The notes under the pieces were generated by a model that was not told the DNA's origin, did not search any database, and saw nothing but the letters and a program-made list of their open reading frames with translations. A stretch of 55,686 bases of DNA, from NCBI GenBank assembly GCA_012728895.1, contig JAAYEG010000041.1, positions 1 to 55,686 of the forward strand. The letters are read 5' to 3'. Positions 35,824 through 44,773 of the stretch are shown here, piece after piece. The stretch's first letter is position 1. Each line of letters opens with the position of its first letter. This stretch comes from Methanospirillum sp. Lineage in GTDB: Archaea; Halobacteriota; Methanomicrobia; Methanomicrobiales; Methanospirillaceae. Position numbers and translations under genes: made by a program.

Positions 35824-36909
35824 TCACCCGGACCGGCGGGGGAGGACGGCGGGGCGCGTCCCGAGCGCCGCGACGAGGAGGCGGATGCCGGCCTCGAGGT
35901 CGGCCAGGTCGATCACCTCGACCGGCGAGTGGATGTACCGGGCGGGGATCGAGAGGACGGTGGAGGGGACGCCCCCGCGCGAGAGGTGGATCGACGAGGC
36001 GTCGGTGGTGCCGCCCGACCCGACCTCGAACTGGACCGGGATGGCCTGGGCCTCCGCGGCCTCCCGGAGCCAGTCGAGCATCGCGGGGTGGGCGATGATC
36101 CCCCGCCCGTTCGCGTCCGCGATCGAGACGACGGGGCCCTTCCCCATCTCGACGGGCGCGTCCCGGAGCTGGACGCCCGGGTGGTCGCCGGGGACCGTGA
36201 CGTCGGTCGCGACGGCGCAGTCCGGGTCCAGGGCGTAGGACGAGGTCTTCGCGCCCTTCAGCCCGACCTCCTCCTGGACCGTGAAGACGCCGAGGACCGT
36301 CGACGGCGACTCCGCCTGCCGGAGCACCTCGACCAGGAGCGCGACCCCGGCGCGGTTATCGAACGCCTTGCCCGAGACCCGGCCGTTCGCGAGCGAGCAG
36401 AAGGCGCGGTCGACCGTGACCGGCGTCCCCGGCCCGAGCCCGAGCTCCCGGGCCTCGTCCGCGCTCGCGGCCCCGACGTCGATGAACATCTCGTCGATCT
36501 TGAGCGGCTTCTTCCGCTCCTCGTCCTCCATCACGTGCGGGGGCTTCATCCCGAGCACGCCGAGCACCGGGCCCTTCGTGCCGTGGAGCCGGACCCGCTG
36601 CCCGGGCAGTATCGGGGCGAACCAGCCCCCGATGGGGGCGAAACGGAGGAAGCCCTTCTCCTCGACGTGCCGGACCATGAAGCCGATCTCGTCCATGTGC
36701 GAGGCGATCATGACCCGGAAGTCGTCGCCGCGCTTCACGGCCACCAGGTTCCCGAGCCGGTCCTCGTACAGGTCGTCGACGTGGCCGGCGAGCTCCTCGC
36801 GGATCACCTCCCGGACCCCGCCCTCGTAGCCCGAGAGCCCGTCGGCGTTCGAGAGCCGCTCGAGGAGCCGGACGAGCCGCTCCCGGCCGGCGGCGCCCTC
36901 CTCAGCCAC
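35824..36909 (-). CDS. M42 family metallo-aminopeptidase (TET type)
   Basis: 361-residue cytosolic aminopeptidase. The di-metal ligands of the M42 family are in place: His in MIASHMDEIG, Asp in GKAFDNRAG, the Glu pair in QEEVGLKGA, Asp in ATDVT and His in RYIHSPVE. It probably forms the dodecameric TET particle that trims peptides. The ATG overlaps the end of the aminotransferase gene by 8 nt. Confidence 0.92.
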   Translation of the reverse strand: MAEEGAAGRERLVRLLERLSNADGLSGYEGGVREVIREELAGHVDDLYEDRLGNLVAVKRGDDFRVMIASHMDEIGFMVRHVEEKGFLRFAPIGGWFAPILPGQRVRLHGTKGPVLGVLGMKPPHVMEDEERKKPLKIDEMFIDVGAASADEARELGLGPGTPVTVDRAFCSLANGRVSGKAFDNRAGVALLVEVLRQAESPSTVLGVFTVQEEVGLKGAKTSSYALDPDCAVATDVTVPGDHPGVQLRDAPVEMGKGPVVSIADANGRGIIAHPAMLDWLREAAEAQAIPVQFEVGSGGTTDASSIHLSRGGVPSTVLSIPARYIHSPVEVIDLADLEAGIRLLVAALGTRPAVLPRRSG

Positions 36910-38008
36910 GGACGACCCCCGCGATCCGCTCGAGGGCGGCGGAGAGCGCCTCCCGCGAGGCCGCGTAGACGATCCGGGCGTGGCCCGTCCCGGCGGGGCC
37001 GAAGGACGCGCCGGGCACGACGATCACGCCCGCGGCGATGACCCTCCGGACCAGGTCGTCGTCCATCGGCGGGAAGACGTAGAACGCCCCCTCCGGCCGC
37101 GGGAAGACGATCCCCAGGTCCTCGAGCCCGCCGCAGACGAGCTCGCGCCGGGCCGCGTACTCCTCCTGCATCGCCCCGACGCAGTCCTGGGGGCCCCGGA
37201 GGGCCGCGGCGGCCGCGTACTGCGCGATCGAGGAGGCGCAGGCCTGGCCGTACTGGTGGATCTTGTTGGCCTGCTCGACGAGTTCGGCGGACCCGGCGAA
37301 CCATCCGAGCCGCCAGCCGGTCATGGCGTAGGTCTTGCTCGTCGCGTTGATCGTGACCACGTCGTCGCCGAAGCGGCCCGCGGAGACGGCCCGAACCCCG
37401 TCGTAGACGAAGTGCTCGTAGACCTCGTCGGAGATGACGGTCACGCCCGCGTCGTTCGCGTACTCGACCAGGGCGCGGACGGAGGACTCGGGCTCGACCG
37501 CGCCGGTGGGGTTCGAGGGCGAGTTGATGACCAGGACCTTCGCGCCGTCGAGCCGCTCCTTGGCGGCCTCGACCTCGATCCGGAAGCCATCGCCGGTGGG
37601 GAGCCCCTCGGGCCGGCCCCCCGCGAGGGAGGCGAGCGCCGCGTAGGAGACGAAGGCCGGGTCGGCGTGGAGGACCCGGTCGCCCTCGTCGACGAGCACC
37701 TGCATCGCGAGCAGGAGCGCCTCCGAGGCGCCGGCGGTCACCATCACCTGGTCGGGGGCGTATTCGAGCCCGTTCTCGCGCCGCGACTTCTCGACGATGG
37801 CGTCGAGCAGCTCCGGGATCCCCACGTTCGGGGTGTACCCGGTCTTCCCCTCCGCGAGGGCGCGGCAGGCGGCCTCCTTGACGTGGTCGGGCGTGTCGAA
37901 GTCGGGCTGGCCCAGGGTCAGGTTGATCGAACCGGGCCCGGCGCCCTCGAACCATTTCCGGACCCCCGAGGGCGCGAGCCCCGTGACCCGGCGAGCGTAG
38001 CGTGTCAT
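36902..38008 (-). CDS. Class I/II pyridoxal-phosphate aminotransferase
   Basis: 368 residues with fold-type I features: LGQPDFDTPDHVKEAA, TAGASEALLLAM, INSPSNPTGAVE, SDEVYEHFVYDG, the PLP lysine in SKTYAMTGWRLGW and the C-terminal arginine in HARIVYAAS. It is most like archaeal aspartate/aromatic aminotransferases; the exact substrate cannot be told. The stop codon is followed within 1 nt upstream by the hexuloisomerase gene end, so the genes at 35.8-38.6 kb look co-transcribed. Confidence 0.88.
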   Translation of the reverse strand: MTRYARRVTGLAPSGVRKWFEGAGPGSINLTLGQPDFDTPDHVKEAACRALAEGKTGYTPNVGIPELLDAIVEKSRRENGLEYAPDQVMVTAGASEALLLAMQVLVDEGDRVLHADPAFVSYAALASLAGGRPEGLPTGDGFRIEVEAAKERLDGAKVLVINSPSNPTGAVEPESSVRALVEYANDAGVTVISDEVYEHFVYDGVRAVSAGRFGDDVVTINATSKTYAMTGWRLGWFAGSAELVEQANKIHQYGQACASSIAQYAAAAALRGPQDCVGAMQEEYAARRELVCGGLEDLGIVFPRPEGAFYVFPPMDDDLVRRVIAAGVIVVPGASFGPAGTGHARIVYAASREALSAALERIAGVVRG

Positions 38009-38009
38009 G

Positions 38010-38585
38010 TTACTCCAGCGTGGTGTGGCGTGTCTTCATCTGCTTCTCGTCGACCTCGCGGAGTTCCATGAGCCGCGAGATGACCGCGTCGGCGAAGACC
38101 ATCGCGGCGGTCTCGAAGAGGGTCCCGAGCGGGGCGAACGACTTGTGCTCCCCGGTCATCTGCCGCCGGTCGAACTCGGACGAGGCGTCGGCGCCCGCGT
38201 CCCGGCTCGACTCGATCTCGACCACGACGTCCGCGATGGTCGCGACCCCGGACTTCGGGCTGGCCGTGACGACGCAGAGCCGCCCCCCGATCTCCTTGGC
38301 CGTCTCGGCGATGTCGACGATGGTCCGGGTCCGGCCCGAGCCCGAGAAGATCACCATGACGTCGTCGGGCCCGAACGAGGGCGTGATCGTCTCGCCCACG
38401 ACGTAGGACTGGAGCCCCAGGTGCATCAGGCGCATGGCGAACGCCTTCGCGACGAGCCCGGAGCGGCCCGCGCCCATCACGAAGACCCTTCGGGCCCCCG
38501 CCACCGCCTCGATCAGCCGGTCGGCGTCCTCGTCCTCGAGCCGCTCCGCGATGAGCGCGATGCGGTCCGCCATCAGGCCCATCAT
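38010..38585 (-). CDS. hxlB: 6-phospho-3-hexuloisomerase (SIS domain)
   Basis: 191 residues, a single SIS domain with VFVMGAGRSGLVAKAFAMRLMHLG, VIFSGSGRTRTIVDIAETA and the family-typical C-terminal region FEPLGT-like FAPLGTLFETAAMVFADAVI. It interconverts hexulose-6-phosphate and fructose-6-phosphate; in methanogens this is used in reverse to make pentose phosphates. ATG 38585 was chosen because GGAGGGAG lies 8 nt upstream. The partner hexulose-phosphate synthase is not in the window. Confidence 0.88.
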   Translation of the reverse strand: MMGLMADRIALIAERLEDEDADRLIEAVAGARRVFVMGAGRSGLVAKAFAMRLMHLGLQSYVVGETITPSFGPDDVMVIFSGSGRTRTIVDIAETAKEIGGRLCVVTASPKSGVATIADVVVEIESSRDAGADASSEFDRRQMTGEHKSFAPLGTLFETAAMVFADAVISRLMELREVDEKQMKTRHTTLE

Positions 38586-38614
38586 GGCCTGGACTCTCCC
38601 TCCTCCCATTCGCT

Positions 38615-39589
38615 TCAGGCGTGGTCGCCCATGGGAGATGATGGTTCCGGGCCGGGGCTCCCGTAGAGCCGGAGCCGGCAGAAGAGGGCGGGGGCGCCGG
38701 CCATGCACCAGGCCCCGATCCCGGCCGCGACGAGCCCGAGGGCGGCCCCGGCCCCGGGGGAGCCGGGCGGGAGGAGCGCCGGGACGCCGAACCAGGCGAG
38801 CCCGATGACGGCGAGGCCGAGCAGGGTCGCGGCGAGCCCGGCCCGGGCCGACCGGAACGACCGGCAGCCCCGGTCGAGGTCGTGCCCGGCGACCAGGCCG
38901 AGCCCGAAGCCGGCGGCGACCAGGGTGTTCTCGATCGAGACGGGGGCGAGGTCCGAGACCGGGCCGGTCCAGGAGGGGTCGGGGGCCCAGGGGCCGGCCG
39001 CCAGAGCGACGGCGGCGGCGGCCCCGACGGCGCCGAGCGAGAGGGCGGCGGCGGCGAGGAGCCGGCCCCGGGGGGTGAGGCGGCGGGCGGCCCGGAAGAG
39101 GGCCGGGCCCCCGCCGAGGAAGCCCGCCAGGACCGCGAGCCCGAGGAGCCAGCCCCCCAGAACGTCGACCGGGTAGTGGACGCCGAGGGCGACCCGCGAG
39201 AGCCCGACGGCGAGGACGGCGCCGGCGGCGGCGAGCGTGAACGCGGGGCGCCGGGCGCGGAGGGCGAGGACCGTCCAGAGGGTGAGGGCGAGCTGGGCGT
39301 GGGCCGACGGGAGACCGAACGAGTCCTGGAGCTCGTATGGGACGACGGCGCCCGAGACCCAGTACGGCCGGGGGGCCTGGAGCAGGAGCTTCGCGATGTC
39401 GTTTGCCACCGCGGTGACCGTGAAGACGAGGCTGAGCCGGAGCGCGAACTCCCTCTCGCGCCACCAGGCGAGGACGACGACCACCCCGAGGAAGAAGGCG
39501 GGCGACCCGGGCGCCGAGGCGGCGATCAGGACGGGGGTGGGGACCGGGAAGGACTGGAGCCAGATCACGGGCCCGATCTCCCAGGTCAT
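38615..39589 (-). CDS. PAP2-superfamily membrane phosphatase
   Basis: 324-residue integral membrane protein with the three PAP2 phosphatase motifs: KLLLQAPRPYW, GLPSAHAQ and SRVALGVHYPVDVLGG. About eight or nine hydrophobic segments are present, more than in minimal PAP2 enzymes, with an extra C-terminal bundle (about 195-310). Probable substrate is a polyprenyl or dolichyl diphosphate at the outer face, which would recycle the lipid carrier for glycosylation (inference supported by the nearby GT2 and rfb genes). Confidence 0.85.
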   Translation of the reverse strand: MTWEIGPVIWLQSFPVPTPVLIAASAPGSPAFFLGVVVVLAWWREREFALRLSLVFTVTAVANDIAKLLLQAPRPYWVSGAVVPYELQDSFGLPSAHAQLALTLWTVLALRARRPAFTLAAAGAVLAVGLSRVALGVHYPVDVLGGWLLGLAVLAGFLGGGPALFRAARRLTPRGRLLAAAALSLGAVGAAAAVALAAGPWAPDPSWTGPVSDLAPVSIENTLVAAGFGLGLVAGHDLDRGCRSFRSARAGLAATLLGLAVIGLAWFGVPALLPPGSPGAGAALGLVAAGIGAWCMAGAPALFCRLRLYGSPGPEPSSPMGDHA

Positions 39590-39670
39590 ACGAGCAGATG
39601 GGAGCGCGTCGCAAAAAAGGGGAGCTGCCGGGGGCCCGGGGTGCAGGGCGCCCCGTCCAGACGCGCCGGG

Positions 39671-39689
39671 ACGTTCGCGAACGTTTATC
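39671..39689 (+). promoter_or_regulatory. Perfect palindrome overlapping the promoter of paralog B
   Basis: ACGTTCGCGAACGT (39671-39684) is a 14-bp perfect palindrome that runs into the TATA-like AACGTTTATC (39680-39689). The same AACGTTTATC occurs upstream of paralog D (43405-43414), suggesting a shared promoter element; only B has the full palindrome. The predicted leader is about 110 nt. The gap 39590-39820 has no other feature. Confidence 0.4.
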
Positions 39690-39820
39690 TGTGCCAGAAC
39701 GAGATTCAGTACGACAGAGCGCCATCACGCTGCCGCGCGGTTTCCGACCTCCCCGCGCGACTCCCGGACCCCCCGCGCGCGGTGGGGGCGGCGGGGCGGA
39801 TGGTCTCCTGGAGCCAGACC

Positions 39821-41047
39821 ATGAAAGGTCCACGACTGATACCCATAATCCTGCTGCTCGCGTGCCTCTGCGCGGGCGCGACCGTCGCGACGGCCGCCGG
39901 CCTCTCGGGGTCGACGGGGCTCGCGGCGCTCCCGAACCTGGGGTTCGGGGCCGGCGGGCTCTTCGAGAAGCCCGCGAACGACCAGGCTGCGGCGAGCGCG
40001 CCCGGGGCGCCGGTGACCGCCGCGAACGGCGGCCCGACCTACCTCGAGGCCCGCGCCTTCTACGAGGCCGGCGGCCAGGCCTGGAGCCGGGCCTGGGGCG
40101 CGAGCGAGGTCCCGCTGATCCGGCAGTACCTCGTGGAGGCGAGGGGCGCGTACGCGAACTGCCTCGCCACCGCGAACGCGGTGAACGACCCGGCGAACGG
40201 GGCGAACCTGGCGCTCGTCAGGACGATCTCGGCCGCGTACGTCGACCTGGCCGACGCGGCGCTCGCGATGTACGACGGCGCGGACGTCTACGCCGCGGGC
40301 CGGGCGCGGATGTCGGCCGGCGACTACCCGGGAGCGGCGACCTCGTTCGGGGAGGCGGCCGCGAAGTTCGATACCTCGCGGGCGCTCTTCGCCCGGGCGA
40401 CGGCGACGCTCCAGTCGGTGGTCTACGCCGGGACGGAGTTCGGCGACGGGACGGCCTACACGGCCGCGATCGTCCCGATCCTGGACGCGAAGGGGGCCTA
40501 CATGGGCGAGTTCGCGGTGAACGCGCGGGCCTGGCAGCACACGGCGCTCGCGTATCTCGCGAGCGTGAACGGCGACCGGGCGATGTTCGAGAGCGAGGCG
40601 ACGACGGCGATGGGGCTGTTCGACTCCCTCCGGTCCTCGGCGGCATTCGGCGCGGACGCCACGAACAGCTACGGTATCCTGGCGTCGCTCCTGGGGATCA
40701 CGGAAGCGCCGACCCTCCCGCCGACGGCCGCCCCGACGACGGTCACGACGACGGCCCCGACCGTCCAGCCGACCACGATCAGGACGGCGGTTCCCACCAC
40801 CCGGCCGACCACGATCAGGACGGCGGTCCCCACCACCCGGCCGACCACGATTAAGACGGCGGTTCCCACCACGAAGAAACCGACCACGATCAGGACGGCG
40901 GTTCCCACCACGAAGAAACCGACCACCAAGCCCACCACCAAGCCGACAACGGTCGCGACCACGCTGGCGCCCCCGATCCCGACCACGCTGGACAAAACCC
41001 TCCCCTCCTCCACCGCTACGGCCCCCACCGTCGACATGGGGTTCTGA
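39821..41047 (+). CDS. Secreted GTEFGDGTAYT-family protein (paralog B) with Thr/Pro-rich tail
   Basis: 408 residues of unknown function. A signal peptide (MKGPRLIPIILLLACLCAGATVATA) and short linker are followed by the ~210-residue helical module (about 72-290; SRAWGASEVPLIRQYL, DLADAALAMYDGADVY, YAGTEFGDGTAYTAAIV). The C-terminal tail of about 115 residues is built from PTTIRTAVPTTR 12-residue repeats, likely a glycosylated stalk or wall-spanning segment. ATG 39821 has GGAG 7 nt upstream. It is the first of four paralogs in a row on the plus strand. Confidence 0.8.
   Translation: MKGPRLIPIILLLACLCAGATVATAAGLSGSTGLAALPNLGFGAGGLFEKPANDQAAASAPGAPVTAANGGPTYLEARAFYEAGGQAWSRAWGASEVPLIRQYLVEARGAYANCLATANAVNDPANGANLALVRTISAAYVDLADAALAMYDGADVYAAGRARMSAGDYPGAATSFGEAAAKFDTSRALFARATATLQSVVYAGTEFGDGTAYTAAIVPILDAKGAYMGEFAVNARAWQHTALAYLASVNGDRAMFESEATTAMGLFDSLRSSAAFGADATNSYGILASLLGITEAPTLPPTAAPTTVTTTAPTVQPTTIRTAVPTTRPTTIRTAVPTTRPTTIKTAVPTTKKPTTIRTAVPTTKKPTTKPTTKPTTVATTLAPPIPTTLDKTLPSSTATAPTVDMGF
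40769..40919 (+). repeat. 36-bp tandem repeats encoding PTTIRTAVPTTR units
   Basis: Units begin at 40769, 40805, 40841 and 40880 (the last spacing is 39 because of one extra codon). They encode near-identical 12-13 residue segments in the tail of paralog B. They are directly abutting, so this is a coding tandem repeat and not a CRISPR. Confidence 0.85.
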
Positions 41048-41058
41048 CGGGGGCCCTC

Positions 41059-41064
41059 TTTTTT
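41059..41064 (+). terminator. T6 tract after paralog B
   Basis: Six T residues 12 nt after the stop codon, preceded by GGGGGCCC, fit an archaeal terminator. Confidence 0.5.
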
Positions 41065-41632
41065 CGCGCCCGCCGGCGTTCCACGCTCCGCGCAGCCCGA
41101 CCGCCGCATCGGTCCGCAGCCGGCGCCGCGGGCCCGGCGGGCCGCCATCCCTGGCACGGGCGAGGCCGACGGGAGCGGAGGAGGTGCTGATCGACGATCG
41201 CAGAGGCCAAGGGGGGAGGGCGCCCGGATGAGCGCGCGGGCCCGGGGAGAAAGACCGGGGACCCGGTCCCCGGGCGGGCCGGACAAAACCCTGGCTCCAC
41301 CCTGGCCCCGTTCCACGCGGGGCCGGACGGGGGCCGGGCGACGGTCCCCGGGAACGCGATGGGCAGGGGCGCCGGGACGCCGTGAACCCGAGGCACCCCG
41401 CGAGGGGCCACTCCGGGCAGGCGCACCCCTCCCGCCGTCGACCGGGGCCGGCGTCCACCGGGAGGGCCCGGTGTCCGGGGGCAATTTCGGAATCTTTTTT
41501 TTGATCTATCGGCCAAGTAGACTCCTGGTACGCCATCCGGCAGGCACACCTGTTCCCGCCGCCGCGGTTCGAGACTCCCGGGCCGCCCGCACCCGTCCAG
41601 GGACACGGATGGCGGTCCCGGAGGTTGTTCCC
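41065..41632. other. Gene-free stretch with a T8 tract before paralog C
   Basis: This GC-rich stretch has open frames on both strands, but all are Pro/Arg/Gly-rich with no recognisable domain or ribosome site, so no gene is called. The only notable signal is an AATCTTTTTTTTGATC stretch near 41490-41504, which may be promoter or terminator sequence ahead of paralog C. A GGAGG (41620-41624) closes the region. Confidence 0.5.
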
Positions 41633-43222
41633 GTGAAGCACCCCGTGCCGACCATGCTGATCCTGCTGGCCCTTCTCATCGTGTCCGGCCCTGCAGGCGC
41701 GTCGACCGTCGACCACTCCGCCGTTCTCAACGCCGCCGGCTTCCCGTCCCCCGCGGGGCCCGTGACCCAGGCGGTTCAGACCATGACCGTCGACCCCGGG
41801 GAGCGGTTCGAGCTCTCGGGGACGATCACGAGGCTCCCGTACGGGCTGCCCTACCAGGGGACCCTGAACCTCCAGGAGCAGCCCCCCGGCGGCACCTTCC
41901 AGTGGGTGGACACCACCTCCACGGCAACCGACGGGAGCTACACGTTCGGGGTCTCCCGGTCCGTCCCGGGGGTCTACCGCTACCGCGTCGAGATCCCCGG
42001 CTTCAGCATGTCGGGCGACGAGTGGTCGGTCACGGTCCGGGGGACGCCCACGACACCAGCGCCCACACCGACAACCATCATGCCAGCCGGGCAGTATAGC
42101 CAGGCCAGGGCCTACTACCAGGCTGCGGGGGTTGCGTGGAGCCAGGCCTGGGGGGCCTCCGACATCGTGCTGATCCGGCAGTACCTGGGCGGGGCGAAGG
42201 CCGCGTACACGAACTGCCTCTCCACCGCGAACGCGGTGAACGACCCGGCGAACGCGGCGAACCTGGCCCTGCTCAGGACGATCTCCTCCGCGTACATCGA
42301 CCTGGCCGACGCGGCGCTCGCGATGTACGACGGCGCGGACGTCTACGCCGCGGGCAGGTACCAGATGACATCAGCGAACTACGCGTCGGCGGCGACCTCG
42401 TTCGGGAGCGCGGCAGAGAAGTTCGACTCCTCGAAGACCCTCTTCGCCCGGGCCACCGGCAGGCTCCAGTCCGTGGTCTACGCCGGGACGGAGTTCGGCG
42501 ACGGTACCGCGTACACCGCCGCGATCGTCCCGATCCTGGACGCGAAGGGGGCCTACATGGGCGAGTTCGGGATCTACGCCCGGGCCTGGCAGCACACGGC
42601 GCTCGCCTACCAGGCGAGCGCGAACGGCGACGGGGCGACCACAAGGAGCGAGGCCCAGCAGGCGATGGCCCTCTTCGGCAACCTCCGCTCCTCGGCGGCG
42701 TTCGGCGCGGACGCCGCGAGTAACTACGCGATCCTGGCCGCGCTGGTCGGCGGCAATCCTGATGAACCGACTATCCCGCCGACGGACGTCCCGACCACCA
42801 TTAAGACCACGGTGCCCACAATCAAACCGACCACCATTAAGACCACGGTGCCCACAATCAAACCGACCACCATTAAGACCACGGTGCCCACAACCACACC
42901 GACCACCAGAAAGACCACGGTGCCCACAACCACACCGACCACCAGAAGGACCACGGTGCCCCCGACAAAGACACCGACACCGATAGTGACGCATTTCAAT
43001 ACCTGGACCATCCCCTTCACGGCGGCCGAGATGGGCGCCACCTCGGGCAACCAGGTCAAATGGCACTGGAACTTCGGGGACGGCGGCACGTCGACCGCGA
43101 AGAACCCGACCCACACCTACACCCGCGAGGGGTGGTGGACGGTGACCCTGAAGGTCACCTACAAGGACGGCTCGACCCGGACCTTCTCGGAACCCGACTA
43201 CGTCCATACCTACTACGTGTAA
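41633..43222 (+). CDS. Secreted GTEFGDGTAYT-family protein (paralog C) with N-terminal Ig-like and C-terminal PKD domains
   Basis: 529 residues starting at GTG 41633, which sits 8 nt after GGAGG. A signal peptide (about 1-24, ending SGPAGAS) leads to an Ig-like beta domain (about 45-142; RFELSGTITRLPYG, LQEQPPGG, GVYRYRVEIPG) and the helical family module (about 154-374). A stalk of five 12-residue PTTIKTTVPTIK repeats (about 387-446) and a C-terminal PKD domain (about 451-528; WHWNFGDGGTS..NPTHTYTREGWWTV) complete it. The role is unknown; the build is that of a surface protein with two adhesion-type beta domains. Confidence 0.82.
   Translation: MKHPVPTMLILLALLIVSGPAGASTVDHSAVLNAAGFPSPAGPVTQAVQTMTVDPGERFELSGTITRLPYGLPYQGTLNLQEQPPGGTFQWVDTTSTATDGSYTFGVSRSVPGVYRYRVEIPGFSMSGDEWSVTVRGTPTTPAPTPTTIMPAGQYSQARAYYQAAGVAWSQAWGASDIVLIRQYLGGAKAAYTNCLSTANAVNDPANAANLALLRTISSAYIDLADAALAMYDGADVYAAGRYQMTSANYASAATSFGSAAEKFDSSKTLFARATGRLQSVVYAGTEFGDGTAYTAAIVPILDAKGAYMGEFGIYARAWQHTALAYQASANGDGATTRSEAQQAMALFGNLRSSAAFGADAASNYAILAALVGGNPDEPTIPPTDVPTTIKTTVPTIKPTTIKTTVPTIKPTTIKTTVPTTTPTTRKTTVPTTTPTTRRTTVPPTKTPTPIVTHFNTWTIPFTAAEMGATSGNQVKWHWNFGDGGTSTAKNPTHTYTREGWWTVTLKVTYKDGSTRTFSEPDYVHTYYV
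42791..42970 (+). repeat. Five 36-bp tandem repeats encoding the Thr/Pro stalk of paralog C
   Basis: Units begin at 42791, 42827, 42863, 42899 and 42935. The first two are identical and later ones diverge gradually. The phase is coding (12 residues per unit) and no spacers lie between units. Confidence 0.88.
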
Positions 43223-43526
43223 CTCGCCCGTGACCATCCCGGCCGGGGCACCCCTCCGGCCCCTCTTTCTCTCCCGGAGCGCCGGGAAGACACCCTCGCT
43301 GCCGAGGAATTCCATCCGCGATAGGCAGATATCCTCCGATCCCTGGTACCCCTGAAACCCCGCGGTGCTTACGGGGGCGAGTGCCGGGGCCGGCGCCGGG
43401 AAGCAACGTTTATCGTCGCCCGGGGGCCAGGTACGATCCTGGAGCGCCGGCGTCCGGCGGGCCGGCGGACATGGACCGTCCCGCGCCCGATTCGAGAACC
43501 GGCGCGCTCCAGGGGACGATACTGGG
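43223..43526. other. Gap before paralog D with a candidate promoter
   Basis: No gene is seen in this 304-nt gap. It holds the TATA-like AACGTTTATC at 43405-43414, matching the element before paralog B, which would give a leader of roughly 90-100 nt. AGGGGA lies about 10 nt before the ATG of paralog D. Confidence 0.4.
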
Positions 43527-44693
43527 ATGACCCCGCTGCCACGCACACTCCTCGCACTCCTCGCACTCCTCGCGGTCGCGCTCCTCGCCGGCGCGGCCGC
43601 CGCCGACACGACGCCCGTTCCAACCACCTCCCCGGGGGACGGCGGCGCACAGGCCCGGGGGATCGTCACCGGGACGTTCGCCGCCGGGCAGCCGTTCCGG
43701 ATCAGCGGCTCGGTCGCCTTCGCCGCGACCGGGCTCCCGACCGCCGGCGCGGTGGTCCTGCTCCAGGAGCAGGGCCCGGACGGCGGCTGGACGGACCTGG
43801 AGCGGACGACGACCGACGCGGACGGCGACTACGCGTTCGTCCTGACGCGAGGCGGGGCGGGGACCTACCGGTTCCGCGCCCTGATCGACGGCGTCCAGGT
43901 CGAGGAGGGATGGCTGGTGACGGTCGGGGACGGCGGTTCCCCGGCGCCGACGCTCACGACGCCAGCGCCGACGCTCACGACGCCGGGGCCGGCGGAGAGC
44001 GCGGCCCCCCCGGCCGGAACCGGGACCACCTATGCCGACGCCCGGGCGCGGTACTCCGACAGGGGGCTCGCCTGGAGCCGGGCCTGGGGCGCGAGCGACC
44101 CGGCGGAGATCCGGCGGCACCTCAACGAGTCGAAGGCCGCGTACTCGGCCGCCCTTGAGACGGCCATCGCGGTGGACGACCCGTCGAACGAGGCGAACCT
44201 GGCCCTTGTCCGGACGATCTCGACGGCCTACGCCGACATGGCCGACGCGGCGCTCGCGATGTACGACGGCGGCGACGCGTTCCGGGAGGGGCGGAGCGGG
44301 ATGGACGGCGGGGCCTGGGGGGAAGCGGAGAACTCGTTCGCCGCCGCGGCCGCGTTCTTCTCGAACTCCGCGGTCCTCTTCGACGAGGCGACGGTCCAGC
44401 TCCAGCGGGCCTCCTACGCCGGCACGGAGTTCGGGGACGGGACGGCCTACACGGAGGCGATCGTCCCGATCCTGGACGAGAAGGCGGCGTACGTGGCCGA
44501 GTTCGCCGAGTACGCCCGGGGCTGGCAGCACGGGGCGGCCGCCTACGCGGCGAGGACGGCCGGCGACGAGGCGAGGTTCCGGGACGAGGCGAACCTGGCG
44601 ATCGACCTCTTCGACGGGCTCCGGTCCTCTGCCGCGTTCGGCGCGGACGCCGCGGCGAACCGCGACGTCCTGGCCGGGCTGCTCGCCGCGTGA
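43527..44693 (+). CDS. Secreted GTEFGDGTAYT-family protein (paralog D) with N-terminal Ig-like domain
   Basis: 388 residues. A signal peptide (about 1-29, LLALLALLAVALLAGAAAA) is followed by an Ig-like domain close to that of paralog C (about 45-132; PFRISGSVAFAATGLP, LLQEQGPDGGWTDLERTT, GTYRFRALIDG), a short repeated PAPTLTT linker and the helical module to the C-terminus (about 168-385). The module is the most diverged of the plus-strand set (SRAWGASDPAEIRRHLNESK), but keeps YAGTEFGDGTAYTEAIVPILDEK. It has no stalk or PKD. Confidence 0.8.
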   Translation: MTPLPRTLLALLALLAVALLAGAAAADTTPVPTTSPGDGGAQARGIVTGTFAAGQPFRISGSVAFAATGLPTAGAVVLLQEQGPDGGWTDLERTTTDADGDYAFVLTRGGAGTYRFRALIDGVQVEEGWLVTVGDGGSPAPTLTTPAPTLTTPGPAESAAPPAGTGTTYADARARYSDRGLAWSRAWGASDPAEIRRHLNESKAAYSAALETAIAVDDPSNEANLALVRTISTAYADMADAALAMYDGGDAFREGRSGMDGGAWGEAENSFAAAAAFFSNSAVLFDEATVQLQRASYAGTEFGDGTAYTEAIVPILDEKAAYVAEFAEYARGWQHGAAAYAARTAGDEARFRDEANLAIDLFDGLRSSAAFGADAAANRDVLAGLLAA

Positions 44694-44773
44694 ACCCGGG
44701 CCGAAACGGACGGCGGGGGGGGGGACGCCCCCCCCATGAAGATTATTAATACCGTGGCGTTCTTCAGGATCCC

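Noticed and set aside
42791-42970. 36-bp repeats that could be mistaken for a CRISPR array
   Set aside because: Units abut with no spacers, stay in the coding frame and encode a Thr/Pro stalk. No cas genes are nearby.
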